A DNA stretch of 64,000 nucleotides from Bordetella petrii (GTDB lineage: Bacteria; Pseudomonadota; Gammaproteobacteria; Burkholderiales; Burkholderiaceae_B). The stretch spans positions 56,590-120,589 of the forward strand of contig WMBV01000021.1 of assembly GCA_017745595.1 (NCBI GenBank), in the 5' to 3' direction. The notes beneath the pieces are model-generated. The model was not told the DNA's origin, searched no databases, and saw nothing but the letters and a program-made list of their open reading frames with translations. The translations under genes were made by a program, and so were the position numbers. Shown here piece after piece: positions 21,192 through 29,954 of this stretch (the first letter of the stretch is position 1; every line of letters begins with the position of its first letter).

Positions 21192-23471
21192 ATGTCCCTT
21201 GATCTTGAAACCACTGCCGCTGAAGCCTCGCCCGTCCAGGACGAACTGCTCGACGCGGAATCTTCCCCTCTGACCTTGAGTCTTCAGGATTTCGTAGGCG
21301 AGTTCGGCGACGAACTGCTCGACGCCCTCAACAGCGCGAACCCGCCGGTCTATGCCGGCCAGCCACAGTCGCACCGGCAACTCATCGTCACTAGCCTCAA
21401 GCGCAAGCTGTTCCCGGCCCAGGCCGAAGTCGTCCATGCCGCCGCCGAACTGCTGCTCGATCGTGGCGAACGCGCTGCGATCGTCAATGGCGAAATGGGT
21501 TGCGGCAAGACGACCGTCGGTATCGCCACGGCCGCCGTCCTTAACGCCGAAGGCTACCGCCGCACCCTGGTCCTTTCACCGCCGCACCTTGTCTACAAGT
21601 GGCGGCGCGAGATCCAGGAGACGGTGGCTGGCGCCAAGGTCTGGGTGCTCAACGGACCGGATACTCTCGTCAAACTCATCAAGCTGCGTGAGCAGTTGGG
21701 TGTGCAGACCACAGGCCAGGAATTCTTTGTCCTGGGCCGAGTGCGGATGCGGATGGGCTTTCACTGGAAACCCGTCTTCACCACGCGGCGCACCCGCCAC
21801 GGCAACGTGGCGGCTTGCCCGGACTGCGGCACAGTCATCACCGACCTCGACGGCGAGCCGGTCAACCCGGTCGCGCTCGAAGCCGAGGAGTCCCGAAGGA
21901 AGTGCGGCCACTGCGCCGCGCTCCTGTGGACACTTATCCGCCCCCGCAGCCTGTCCGGCAGCGACCAGTCCTCGGCCGTGCTCAAAGCCTTGAAGCGCAT
22001 CCCGACCATCGGGGAAGTCACCGCGCAGAAGCTGATGCAGAAGTTCGGTGACGGCTTCCTGGCCTCAATGCTGGGCGACAACATCCATGAGTTCATCAAC
22101 CTCATGGACGGCAAGGGCGAGCTAGTGTTTTCCGACCGTCAGGCCACGCGCATGGAGCGTGCGATGGGCAATATGGAGTTCGGCTTCGGCGAGGGCGGTT
22201 ATCAACCCTCGGAGTTCGTCAAGAGGTACCTGCCGCAAGGCACGTTCGACCTGCTCATCGCCGACGAGGCACATGAGTACAAGAACGGCGGGAGTGCCCA
22301 GGGCCAGGCCATGGGCGTGCTGGCAGCGAAGGCTCGCAAGACCTTGCTGCTGACAGGCACGCTGATGGGCGGCTACGGCGACGACCTCTTCCACCTGCTG
22401 TTCCGAGCCCTTCCAGGGAGGATGATCGAAGACGGCTACCGCCCGACCATGAGCGGCAGCATGACCTCGGCCGCCATGGCGTTCATGAGGGACCACGGGG
22501 TCCTCAAGGACATCTATTCCGAAAGCACCGGCACGGCGCACAAGACCGCGAAAGGCACCAAGGTATCGGTGCGCACGGTCAAGGCCCCGGGCTTCGGCCC
22601 CAAGGGCGTGTTGCGTTGCATCCTGCCGTTCACAATTTTCCTCAAGCTCAAGGACATCGGTGGCAATGTCTTACCGCCGTATGACGAGGAGTTTCGTGAA
22701 GTCGCGATGGACACGGCGCAAGCCGCGGCCTACCGCGATCTGGCGGGTCGGCTGACCGCAGAGCTGAAACTGGCTCTGGCGCGACGCGATACGACCTTGC
22801 TGGGCGTGGTCCTCAACGTGCTGCTGGCCTGGCCGGATTGCTGCTTCCGATCGGAGACCGTGGTGCATCCGCGCACGCGCAACACCTTGGCGTTCGTCCC
22901 GACTCAGTTCTCCGAGTTCGAGGTGACGCCGAAAGAGCGCGAGCTGATCGACATCTGCAAAGAGGAGAAGGCCCAGGGCCGCAAGGTTTTGGCCTACACG
23001 GTCTATACCGGCACGCGCGACACGACGTCACGTCTGAAGGTGCTGCTGGAGCAGGAAGGCTTCAAGGTGGCGGTGTTGCGCGCAAGCGTGGACGCCAGCC
23101 GTCGCGAGGACTGGATTGCCGAGCAGTTGGACCGCGGCATCGACGTGCTCATCACCAATCCCGAGCTAGTCAAGACGGGGCTGGACCTGTTGGAGTTCCC
23201 GACGATCGTGTTCATGCAGTCGGGCTACAACGTGTATTCGCTCCAGCAGGCGGCACGCCGCTCCTGGCGCATCGGGCTGAAGCACCCCGTGCGCGTGATC
23301 TACCTTGGCTACGCTGATTCCTCGCAGATGACCTGCCTGGGGCTGATGGCTAAGAAGATCATGGTCTCGCAGTCCACCTCGGGCGACGTGCCCGAATCCG
23401 GGCTCGATGTCCTGAACCAGGATGGCGATTCCGTCGAGGTCGCACTGGCCCGGCAACTGGTCGCCGCCTGA
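21192..23471 (+). CDS. SNF2/DEAH-type helicase with zinc ribbon and HhH-like insert
   Basis: A 759-aa superfamily-2 helicase. Walker A is GEMGCGKTT (about residues 98-106) and motif II is ADEAHEYKN (about residue 358). The SNF2-like motif VI appears as QQAARRSWRIG near residue 690. Between motifs Ia and II lie a four-cysteine zinc ribbon (CPDCGT ... CGHCAA, about residues 210-245) and a helix-hairpin-helix-like stretch, IPTIGEVTAQKLMQKFG. These would let it engage DNA. It is large, stands alone, and follows the methyltransferase-like gene. Nucleic-acid remodelling during ICE transfer, or defence, are both possible. Confidence 0.85.
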   Translation: MSLDLETTAAEASPVQDELLDAESSPLTLSLQDFVGEFGDELLDALNSANPPVYAGQPQSHRQLIVTSLKRKLFPAQAEVVHAAAELLLDRGERAAIVNGEMGCGKTTVGIATAAVLNAEGYRRTLVLSPPHLVYKWRREIQETVAGAKVWVLNGPDTLVKLIKLREQLGVQTTGQEFFVLGRVRMRMGFHWKPVFTTRRTRHGNVAACPDCGTVITDLDGEPVNPVALEAEESRRKCGHCAALLWTLIRPRSLSGSDQSSAVLKALKRIPTIGEVTAQKLMQKFGDGFLASMLGDNIHEFINLMDGKGELVFSDRQATRMERAMGNMEFGFGEGGYQPSEFVKRYLPQGTFDLLIADEAHEYKNGGSAQGQAMGVLAAKARKTLLLTGTLMGGYGDDLFHLLFRALPGRMIEDGYRPTMSGSMTSAAMAFMRDHGVLKDIYSESTGTAHKTAKGTKVSVRTVKAPGFGPKGVLRCILPFTIFLKLKDIGGNVLPPYDEEFREVAMDTAQAAAYRDLAGRLTAELKLALARRDTTLLGVVLNVLLAWPDCCFRSETVVHPRTRNTLAFVPTQFSEFEVTPKERELIDICKEEKAQGRKVLAYTVYTGTRDTTSRLKVLLEQEGFKVAVLRASVDASRREDWIAEQLDRGIDVLITNPELVKTGLDLLEFPTIVFMQSGYNVYSLQQAARRSWRIGLKHPVRVIYLGYADSSQMTCLGLMAKKIMVSQSTSGDVPESGLDVLNQDGDSVEVALARQLVAA

Positions 23472-23511
23472 TCCCCAACCACAAGCCGGCCTTCCGTTGC
23501 TCCCGCCTTGT

Positions 23512-23551
23512 AGCCACGCCCACGATCTCCGTGGACGTGGCTGCACTTTTT
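23512..23551 (+). terminator. Terminator or leader hairpin after the helicase gene
   Basis: AGCCACG and CCACG (23512-23524) pair with CGTGG and CGTGGCT (23530-23542), with one C/A mismatch, followed by GCACTTTTTTC. It lies 40 nt after the helicase stop and 29 nt before the next ATG. Confidence 0.7.
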
Positions 23552-23570
23552 TCATCCCAAGGAAAGATCC

Positions 23571-23777
23571 ATGAACACCAACACCCAACCCTGCGAAGCC
23601 ATCGACGCCCGCTCGAAGCTCGAAGCCGAGATCGCGGATTGTCTGCGACAACGCATCGAAGACGGGAACCTCAACGCCGAGGACATTCCCCTGCGGCTGG
23701 CACGTTATGGCCTGATGGCCCCCGAGGCGTTCGTCGCCGAAATGCGCGAGCGCATGGGCATGGACAACGAAGCGTAA
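23571..23777 (+). CDS. Small ICE protein of unknown function
   Basis: A 68-aa acidic, helical protein starting MNTNTQPCEAIDARSKLEAE. AAGGAAAG precedes the ATG. It is flanked by terminator-like hairpins on both sides (23512 and 23793), so it is probably a one-gene unit. No family is recognised. Confidence 0.65.
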   Translation: MNTNTQPCEAIDARSKLEAEIADCLRQRIEDGNLNAEDIPLRLARYGLMAPEAFVAEMRERMGMDNEA

Positions 23778-23792
23778 GAAATCCACTTTCAC

Positions 23793-23819
23793 AGGCCCCA
23801 GCGCGGGGCCTCTTCTTTT
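23793..23819 (+). terminator. Intrinsic terminator before the transfer region
   Basis: AGGCCCC (23793-23799) pairs with GGGGCCT (23805-23811), followed by CTTCTTTTG. It separates the accessory array from the conjugation genes that start at 23927. Confidence 0.8.
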
Positions 23820-23926
23820 GGTGAAGGCGCTGCTGGCAAATCGGGCGCTGCGTGGTTCGGATTGTTTGCTGCTGCGCATGGCGTCAGCAGCGATGGTGAG
23901 GGCTCGATGTTTCAGGACGACGCGCC

Positions 23927-24514
23927 ATGTGCCCCTCTCCACCTTGGTTTCACCATCCCGAACGCCGCCTGCTGGCGGGATTTCTCGGTCTGCTGTGGTC
24001 GGTGCTGGCCGGTGGCTGCGCGACGACGACTGCGCCGCTCGCGCCCGAGGCCATCGAAGAGGTCACGGCCGCACCCGAGCCCCAGGCGCCCGAGTTCATT
24101 CCGGTGGTGCGTCAGGGCCGCTACACCCTCGTGAAGCTGGCACCAACGGCGCAGCAGCGCGACCTGCTGCTGCAAATTATCGACGTGTCCATGCCCGAGG
24201 ATGCCCGCGCCACCGTGGGCGAGGGGCTGCGACATGTGCTCAAGCGCAGCGGCTACCAGCTTTGCAAGACCACGCATGCGGTGATCGAGCTGTACGCGCT
24301 GCCGTTGCCGGCAGCGCACCTGCATCTCGGGCCCATGACTGTGCGCGATGCGCTACTTATCCTGGCCGGCCCGGCCTGGGAACTGCACGCGGATGATCGC
24401 GCGCGACAGATTTGCTTCGAGCGGCCGGACGACGGCACAGGCGCGGAACCCGCTCCGGTGCCGTCCGCCACCGAAGCGGTACAGACAATCCCGATCGCTG
24501 GGGGCCAGCCATGA
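23927..24514 (+). CDS. PilL-N-terminal-like lipoprotein of the conjugation region (TIGR03748)
   Basis: A 195-aa predicted lipoprotein. It has a hydrophobic signal with lipobox LAGGC, the lipidated cysteine being residue 31. The TIGR03748 core follows (RQGRYTLVKLAPTAQQRDLL to LHLGPMTVRDALLILAG), resembling a secretin-N0-type fold. Members were called PilL by proximity to pilin genes, but the family tracks conjugative ICEs, and no type IV pilin is present here. It is the first gene of the transfer cluster and overlaps the next start by 4 nt (ATGA). Confidence 0.85.
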   Translation: MCPSPPWFHHPERRLLAGFLGLLWSVLAGGCATTTAPLAPEAIEEVTAAPEPQAPEFIPVVRQGRYTLVKLAPTAQQRDLLLQIIDVSMPEDARATVGEGLRHVLKRSGYQLCKTTHAVIELYALPLPAAHLHLGPMTVRDALLILAGPAWELHADDRARQICFERPDDGTGAEPAPVPSATEAVQTIPIAGGQP

Positions 24515-25152
24515 ACATGCCGCAACCTGCCCACCGCTCAACCGCCGCCGTAGTGGTGCAAAGCCTGCTCTGGCTTTGGCTGATCGGTCTCAGCGTCTTC
24601 GTACTTCTGGGCTACCAGGCGCTGAATGATCAGACCGACCAGGAACGTCGCAACACCCGGCTGCAACGCCTCGAAGCACAGGTCGCCGGGCTGACCGAGA
24701 TTACCCAGGCCCTGCAGCAGCGTCCGGCGGCCGCCACCGCCGCCGGCCTGCAAGACGCTCGTCAGGCTCTGGAGGCCCGCATTGCCCAGATCGAGCGGAC
24801 CCTGACTGGCCGCGCCGCGGCGGGCGACCTGGAATCGCTACGTGCGGAGGTCGAGCAGATCAAGGCGCGCCCGGCCGTTGCGCGCGCTCCCGCACCAACC
24901 CAGCCACGCCCATCCAGGCGGGCCGCCGCCAAGGCCACGCCGCCGACGTTGCCGTTCCGTGTCGTCGGCACCGAACTGCGGGCTGGTCAGCGCAGCGTCT
25001 CTGTTGCGCCAAGTACCGAGAACTTCACCGCCGACCAGGTGCAGGTGCTGCTGCCGGGCGATACGGTGGGCCCATGGCGCTTGCAGGCCATCGACGGCAG
25101 TACCGCCGTCTTCCAGGCCGGCGGCCAGACGCGCCGCGTGGCGATTCCTTGA
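24511..25152 (+). CDS. Membrane-anchored coiled-coil protein of the transfer region
   Basis: A 213-aa protein. There is one N-terminal membrane segment (about residues 14-36), then a coiled-coil-like stretch (RLQRLEAQVAGLTEI to LEARIAQIERTL, about residues 50-95), a proline-rich linker and a small C-terminal domain ending GGQTRRVAIP. It probably spans the inner membrane with its C-terminus in the periplasm. It is coupled to the PilL-like gene by ATGA. Its exact role in mating-pair formation is not established. Confidence 0.75.
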   Translation: MNMPQPAHRSTAAVVVQSLLWLWLIGLSVFVLLGYQALNDQTDQERRNTRLQRLEAQVAGLTEITQALQQRPAAATAAGLQDARQALEARIAQIERTLTGRAAAGDLESLRAEVEQIKARPAVARAPAPTQPRPSRRAAAKATPPTLPFRVVGTELRAGQRSVSVAPSTENFTADQVQVLLPGDTVGPWRLQAIDGSTAVFQAGGQTRRVAIP

Positions 25153-25168
25153 ACCGGAAGGTTGCGCG

Positions 25169-25894
25169 ATGAAACGCCACCTTGTCCCGATCCTGCTGCT
25201 GACGGCGCTGCAACTGCCCGCGTCGGCCCAACAAGCGCCCCAGCAAACCTCGACCGCCCAGCCCGGCCGCACCAGCCAAAGCCAGGTCGCGCATAGCCAG
25301 GACGCACGACTGGCAAAGGAATGGGGCCTGCGCGACGACGAGTTCGCCCGCTACCGCGAGCTGATGGAAGGGCCGCTCGGCAGTTACTCACCGAACCTAG
25401 ACCCGCTATCGGCTTTAGGCATCGAGGCTCGCACCGATGAGGAGCGGCGGCGATACGCCGAATTGCAGGTGCAGGCCGAAGCACGTCGCGTCCAGAAACT
25501 GCTCGCGTATCAACGCGCTTACGACGACGCCTGGCAACGGCTGAACCCCGAGATGCAGCGCGTGAATTTGCTCTCCGAAACGCCATCCAATGCCATCGTG
25601 CGTGGCAGCGGCCGCATGGCGGTGTTCATCAAGGATGGCTGCTTGGCTTGCGGGCAACTGGTGCAGCGGCTGCAATCGTCGGGGACTGAGTTCGACTTGT
25701 ATATGGTCGACAGCCGCCAGGACGATGCGCGCATCCGGGATTGGGCCAAGCGCACCAACGTCGACCCGGCGCATGTGCGCAGCGGCATCATCACGCTCAA
25801 CCACGACAGCGGTCGATGGCTGTCGTTGGGCCTGCCCGGCGATCTTCCAGCAGTCGTGCGCGAGGTGAACGGCCAATGGCAGCGCCAACCGTAG
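25169..25894 (+). CDS. TIGR03759 (PFL_4693)-family ICE protein
   Basis: A 241-aa exported protein. The signal peptide, MKRHLVPILLLTALQLPASA, ends near residue 20. The conserved EWGLRDDEFARYRELMEGP and PLSALGIEARTDEE blocks identify the TIGR03759 family. The C-terminal half has a thioredoxin-like look with a CLAC pair (CxxC, about residue 155), so a disulfide-handling role in the periplasm is plausible. The next gene starts inside its last 19 nt. Confidence 0.85.
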   Translation: MKRHLVPILLLTALQLPASAQQAPQQTSTAQPGRTSQSQVAHSQDARLAKEWGLRDDEFARYRELMEGPLGSYSPNLDPLSALGIEARTDEERRRYAELQVQAEARRVQKLLAYQRAYDDAWQRLNPEMQRVNLLSETPSNAIVRGSGRMAVFIKDGCLACGQLVQRLQSSGTEFDLYMVDSRQDDARIRDWAKRTNVDPAHVRSGIITLNHDSGRWLSLGLPGDLPAVVREVNGQWQRQP

Positions 25895-26466
25895 CCGCCC
25901 CCCTGCGCACGCTGGTGTTTGCTGCCGGCCTGTATGCCTACGCAGCATACGCGCAGGAGATTCCGCCACCGGCCTACCAGCTCGCCGCGCAGCGTGCGGG
26001 CATTCCCTCGACGGTGCTCTACGCCGTGGCCCTGCAGGAGAGCGGCATCCGGCGCAACGGTCGCATCGTCCCCTGGCCGTGGTCCCTCAATGTCGCCGGC
26101 CAATCGCGCCGCTTCGCCACCCGCGCCGACGCCTGCGCCGGTTTGCAGCAGGCGATGCACGCCACGCCGCACACCCGAATCGACGCCGGACTAGGCCAGA
26201 TCAACCTCGGCTACCACAAGCACCGCTTCTCCGGCCCCTGCAATCTGCTCGATCCGTACCGCAACCTCGCTATCGCCGCCGAGATCCTGATGGAGCAGCA
26301 CACCCCCGGCGAGGACTGGCTGCTGGCCATCGGCCGCTACCACCGTCCCGCAGGCGGTGAGCCCGCCGCGCGCTATCGGCGCAGCGTGTCCCGCCACCTC
26401 GCTCGCGTGCAGGGCACGCGCACAACCGTCTCGGCACACGCCGCACGCCAGGAGAACTCCCCATGA
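25876..26466 (+). CDS. Lytic transglycosylase of the transfer apparatus
   Basis: A 196-aa exported SLT-type muramidase. A signal-like N-terminus (TLVFAAGLYAYAAYAQ) is followed by YAVALQESGIRRNG with the catalytic glutamate, then GLGQINLGYH and the LLDPYRNLAIAAEIL motif of the fold. Such enzymes open the cell wall for the mating channel (VirB1-like role). It overlaps both neighbours by 19 and 4 nt. The start is the ATG at 25876; an upstream extension would lie inside the preceding gene. Confidence 0.9.
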   Translation: MAAPTVAAPLRTLVFAAGLYAYAAYAQEIPPPAYQLAAQRAGIPSTVLYAVALQESGIRRNGRIVPWPWSLNVAGQSRRFATRADACAGLQQAMHATPHTRIDAGLGQINLGYHKHRFSGPCNLLDPYRNLAIAAEILMEQHTPGEDWLLAIGRYHRPAGGEPAARYRRSVSRHLARVQGTRTTVSAHAARQENSP

Positions 26467-27002
26467 CGAAAACCCATTTGCCCCTGTGGGGCCTGCTCGT
26501 ATCGCTGGCAGGCCTGCCGCTGGCCGTGCACGCCGGCGAACCGCTGATCGTGGTCGAAGACCGTGGCGGCACCTCAGCGCTGCCGTACTACGAGGTGCTC
26601 AACCTGCAACCGCGCGGCAATGGTACGGCACAGCCCCCCATCCCGACACCCCAAGTTCCTGCCACGCCTTCGGACGAGGCCGCCATGCTGCCAGTGCGCA
26701 GTGCCAAGCTCACGCCAGGCACTGTGGCACGGCGGGTGATCGAAGCCCCGGGCCTGCGGACCTTCGTTGTCGTGGGTGACGACCAGGCTTCGCGCGCCTG
26801 GTTGCAGCGCCGTGCTGACTCGCTGCGCGAGCGCAGCGCGGTAGGCCTGGTCGTCAACGTCGTGACCGTACAAGCCTTGGCGCAGCTGCGCGCCCTGGTG
26901 CCTGGCGTTCCACTGGCACCCGTGGCCGGCGACGATCTGGCCGAACGCCTGGGCCTGCGGCATTACCCGGCGCTGATCACGGCCACCGGCATCGAGCAAT
27001 GA
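26463..27002 (+). CDS. TIGR03765 (PFL_4695)-family ICE protein
   Basis: A 179-aa exported protein with signal peptide ending AVHAG (about residue 22). The block EPLIVVEDRGGTSALPYYE and the C-terminal LGLRHYPALITATGIEQ are typical of TIGR03765. The latter resembles a TrbC/thioredoxin-like fold of transfer proteins. It starts by ATGA overlap with the transglycosylase and ends 4 nt before traD, so it lies in the same operon. Confidence 0.85.
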   Translation: MTKTHLPLWGLLVSLAGLPLAVHAGEPLIVVEDRGGTSALPYYEVLNLQPRGNGTAQPPIPTPQVPATPSDEAAMLPVRSAKLTPGTVARRVIEAPGLRTFVVVGDDQASRAWLQRRADSLRERSAVGLVVNVVTVQALAQLRALVPGVPLAPVAGDDLAERLGLRHYPALITATGIEQ

Positions 27003-27006
27003 AGCC

Positions 27007-29199
27007 ATGTCGGGGAAACAGCCGGTCGAGGTTCTGCTGCGCCCAGCGGTGGAGCTATACACCGTCGCGGCGTGTGCAGGCGCCGCGTTTCTGTCCCTGG
27101 TGGCCCCATGGTCGCTCGCGCTGAGCCCGACCATGGGCGTCGGCAGCGCGCTGGCGTTCGGCGCCTACGGCGCAATCCGCTACAGCGATGCCCGGGTCAT
27201 CCTGCGCTACCGGCGCAACATCCGCCGCCTGCCGCGCTATGTGATGACCAGCCGCGATGTGCCGATCAGCCAGCAGCGGCTGTTCGTGGGGCGCGGGTTC
27301 CTGTGGGAGCAGAAGCACACCCATAGGCTGATGCAGACGTACCGGCCGGAGTTTCGCCGCTACGTGGAACCGACACCGGCCTACCGGCTGGCGCGGCGCC
27401 TGGAGGAACGACTGGAATTCGCGCCGTTCCCGATGTCCCGGCTGTCCGCGCTCACGTGCTGGGACGTACCCATGAATCCGGTGCGCCCGCTGCCGCCGGT
27501 GGGCGGCCTGCCGCGGCTACATGGCATCGAACCCGATGAGGTGGACGTCAGCCTGCCGCTGGGCGAGCGCGTCGGGCATTCGCTGGTGCTGGGCACCACA
27601 CGCGTGGGCAAAACGCGGCTCGCCGAGTTGTTCGTCACCCAGGACATTCGCCGCAGGAACGCCATGGGCGACCACGAAGTCGTGATCGTCATCGATCCCA
27701 AGGGGGATGCCGATCTTTTGAAGCGGATGTACGTCGAGGCCAAGCGAGCGGGCCGCGAAGGCGAGTTCTACATCTTCCACTTGGGCTGGCCGGAAATCAG
27801 CGCCCGCTACAACGCCGTGGGCCGCTTCGGCCGGATTTCGGAAGTGGCGACACGCATCGCGGGGCAGCTCTCCGGCGAAGGCAATAGTGCAGCTTTCAGG
27901 GAGTTCGCGTGGCGGTTCGTGAACATCATCGCCCGTGCGCTGGTGGAACTGGGACAACGCCCCGACTACATGCTGATCCAGCGCCACGTCATCAACATCG
28001 ACGCGCTGTTCATCGAGTACGCCCAGCACTACTTCGCCAAGATGGAGCCCAAGGCCTGGGAGATGATCGTCCAGATCGAGGCCAAGCTCAACGAGAAGAA
28101 CATCCCCAGGAACATGATCGGGCGCGAGAAGCGCGTCGTGGCGCTGGAGCAGTACCTCTCCCAGGCGCGCAACTACGACCCCGTGCTCGACGGCCTGCGT
28201 TCGGCGGTGCGTTATGACAAGACCTATTTCGACAAGATCGTCGCCAGCCTCTTGCCGTTGTTGGAGAAGCTCACCAGCGGAAAAATCTCTCAGCTTCTTG
28301 CCCCGAACTATTCCGACCTCAATGACCCCAGGCCGATCTTCGACTGGATGCAGGTCATCAGAAAACGCGCCATCGTCTATGTTGGCCTGGACGCGCTGTC
28401 CGACGCCGAAGTCGCCGCGGCGGTCGGCAATTCGATGTTCAGCGATCTTGTCTCGGTCGCCGGGCACATCTACAAGCACGGGGTCGACGACGGCCTGCCA
28501 GGCGCATCGGCCGGTGCGCGCGTACCCATCAACGTCCATGCGGATGAGTTCAATGAACTCATGGGCGACGAGTTCATTCCGATCATCAACAAAGGCGGCG
28601 GCGCCGGGCTGCAAGTCACGGCGTACACGCAAACGCTCTCAGACATCGAGGCGCGCATCGGCAACCGCGCGAAGGCCGGCCAGGTGATCGGAAATTTCAA
28701 CAATTTGTTCATGTTGCGCGTGCGCGAGACGGCCACCGCCGAACTGCTGACCCGGCAGTTACCGAAGGTGGAGGTCTATACCACCACCATCGTCTCCGGT
28801 GCGACAGATAGCTCGGACATCCGCGGCGCGACCGACTTCACGTCGAACACCCAGGACCGCATCAGCATGTCCAGCGTTCCCATGATCGAGCCGTCGCACA
28901 TTGTGGGCCTGCCCAAGGGCCAGTGCTTCGCGCTGCTGCAAGGCGGTCAGCTTTGGAAGGTGCGCATGCCGCTGCCTGCGCCGGACCCGGATGAAGCGAT
29001 GCCGACGGACTTGCAGCAACTGGCCGGCTACATGCGCCAGAGCTACAGCGAGGCCACGCAGTGGTGGGAGTTCACCAGTTCGCCGGCCTTGCAGGACGCA
29101 GCCTTGCCCGACGACCTGCTGGACGATGCCGCTGCGGCCGAACCCGGCGCGGTGGCCAGTGGCGCCGATGACGGCGCGGGCGACGAGGCCTCGCCATGA
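27007..29199 (+). CDS. traD: Type IV coupling protein TraD
   Basis: A 730-aa coupling protein of the SXT-TraD type (TIGR03743). N-terminal membrane segments lie at about residues 15-60. Walker A is GTTRVGKTRL (about residue 197) and Walker B is VVIVIDPKGD (about residue 225). The C-terminal part is acidic. It would link the MobH relaxase-DNA complex to the mating channel and power DNA export. The ATG follows 4 nt after TIGR03765, and the stop overlaps the next start by 4 nt. Confidence 0.95.
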   Translation: MSGKQPVEVLLRPAVELYTVAACAGAAFLSLVAPWSLALSPTMGVGSALAFGAYGAIRYSDARVILRYRRNIRRLPRYVMTSRDVPISQQRLFVGRGFLWEQKHTHRLMQTYRPEFRRYVEPTPAYRLARRLEERLEFAPFPMSRLSALTCWDVPMNPVRPLPPVGGLPRLHGIEPDEVDVSLPLGERVGHSLVLGTTRVGKTRLAELFVTQDIRRRNAMGDHEVVIVIDPKGDADLLKRMYVEAKRAGREGEFYIFHLGWPEISARYNAVGRFGRISEVATRIAGQLSGEGNSAAFREFAWRFVNIIARALVELGQRPDYMLIQRHVINIDALFIEYAQHYFAKMEPKAWEMIVQIEAKLNEKNIPRNMIGREKRVVALEQYLSQARNYDPVLDGLRSAVRYDKTYFDKIVASLLPLLEKLTSGKISQLLAPNYSDLNDPRPIFDWMQVIRKRAIVYVGLDALSDAEVAAAVGNSMFSDLVSVAGHIYKHGVDDGLPGASAGARVPINVHADEFNELMGDEFIPIINKGGGAGLQVTAYTQTLSDIEARIGNRAKAGQVIGNFNNLFMLRVRETATAELLTRQLPKVEVYTTTIVSGATDSSDIRGATDFTSNTQDRISMSSVPMIEPSHIVGLPKGQCFALLQGGQLWKVRMPLPAPDPDEAMPTDLQQLAGYMRQSYSEATQWWEFTSSPALQDAALPDDLLDDAAAAEPGAVASGADDGAGDEASP

Positions 29200-29945
29200 A
29201 GGACGCCGCCTCGACCGCGCAGCGAGAGCAGAACCAGCGGCAGGGCCTGATCGTCGGCACCATCACCTTGCCGTTTCGGCTGCTCGGGGTGCTGATCGGC
29301 TCGCTGCTGTTCTCGATCGTCGTGGAGTGCATCGGCATGCACCTGTTCTGGAAGGACCAGAGCTGGCGCCACTCCCAACAGATGCTGCAGTACGAACTCG
29401 GGCACCTGTCCAGCCACTTCACGCGCAGCGTGGTGGTGCAGGAGCCCGGGCGCACGGCGCACGAGCTGGTGGATACCGGCTACGAGTGGGTGTTCGTGCG
29501 CTCGGGGCTATTGGAGCGCATGAGCCGGACCGCCGAGCGCACCCGCGCGCCCAGCCACGGGCAGGCGCGGAACTTCCGGTACTACATCAGCCAGGTCTAT
29601 GTCTGGGCCGAGAGCTACCTGATCGCCGCGGCCTTCACGACGTTGACCTTCTTGGTACGCCTGTTGGTTCTGGTGCTTACGCTGCCGCTGATCTTCACCG
29701 CGGCTGTCGTTGGCCTGGTCGATGGCCTGGTGCGGCGGGATGTGCGCCGGTTCGGTGCGGGCCGGGAATCGGGCTTTATCTACCACCGTGCGAAGGCAAG
29801 CCTGATGCCGCTGGCCGTGCTGCCCTGGGTCACGTACCTGGCGCTGCCGATCTCGGTACATCCGCTGGTCATCCTGCTGCCCAGCGTCGCCTTGCTGGGG
29901 CTGGCCGTGAGCCTGACCGCGGGCAGCTTCAAGAAATACCTGTGA
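29196..29945 (+). CDS. TIGR03747 (PFL_4697)-family ICE membrane protein
   Basis: A 249-aa inner-membrane protein. There is one membrane segment near residues 20-47, a soluble loop, then at least three hydrophobic segments from about residue 140 to 240. It matches TIGR03747, which is always next to traD in these elements. It is coupled by ATGA to traD. The stop is followed 9 nt later by the end of a gene on the opposite strand, where a reverse-oriented module has been inserted. Confidence 0.88.
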   Translation: MKDAASTAQREQNQRQGLIVGTITLPFRLLGVLIGSLLFSIVVECIGMHLFWKDQSWRHSQQMLQYELGHLSSHFTRSVVVQEPGRTAHELVDTGYEWVFVRSGLLERMSRTAERTRAPSHGQARNFRYYISQVYVWAESYLIAAAFTTLTFLVRLLVLVLTLPLIFTAAVVGLVDGLVRRDVRRFGAGRESGFIYHRAKASLMPLAVLPWVTYLALPISVHPLVILLPSVALLGLAVSLTAGSFKKYL

Positions 29946-29954
29946 TCGAACGGA

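Noticed and set aside
10369..23571. A CRISPR array or integron cassette array, suggested by regular spacer-like hairpins
   Set aside because: The hairpins are not identical repeats, the spacing follows gene starts, and there are no cas genes or attC-like core sites.
23927..24514. A type IV pilus locus, suggested by the PilL-like name
   Set aside because: No pilin, prepilin peptidase or assembly ATPase gene is present; the family is a conjugation marker.
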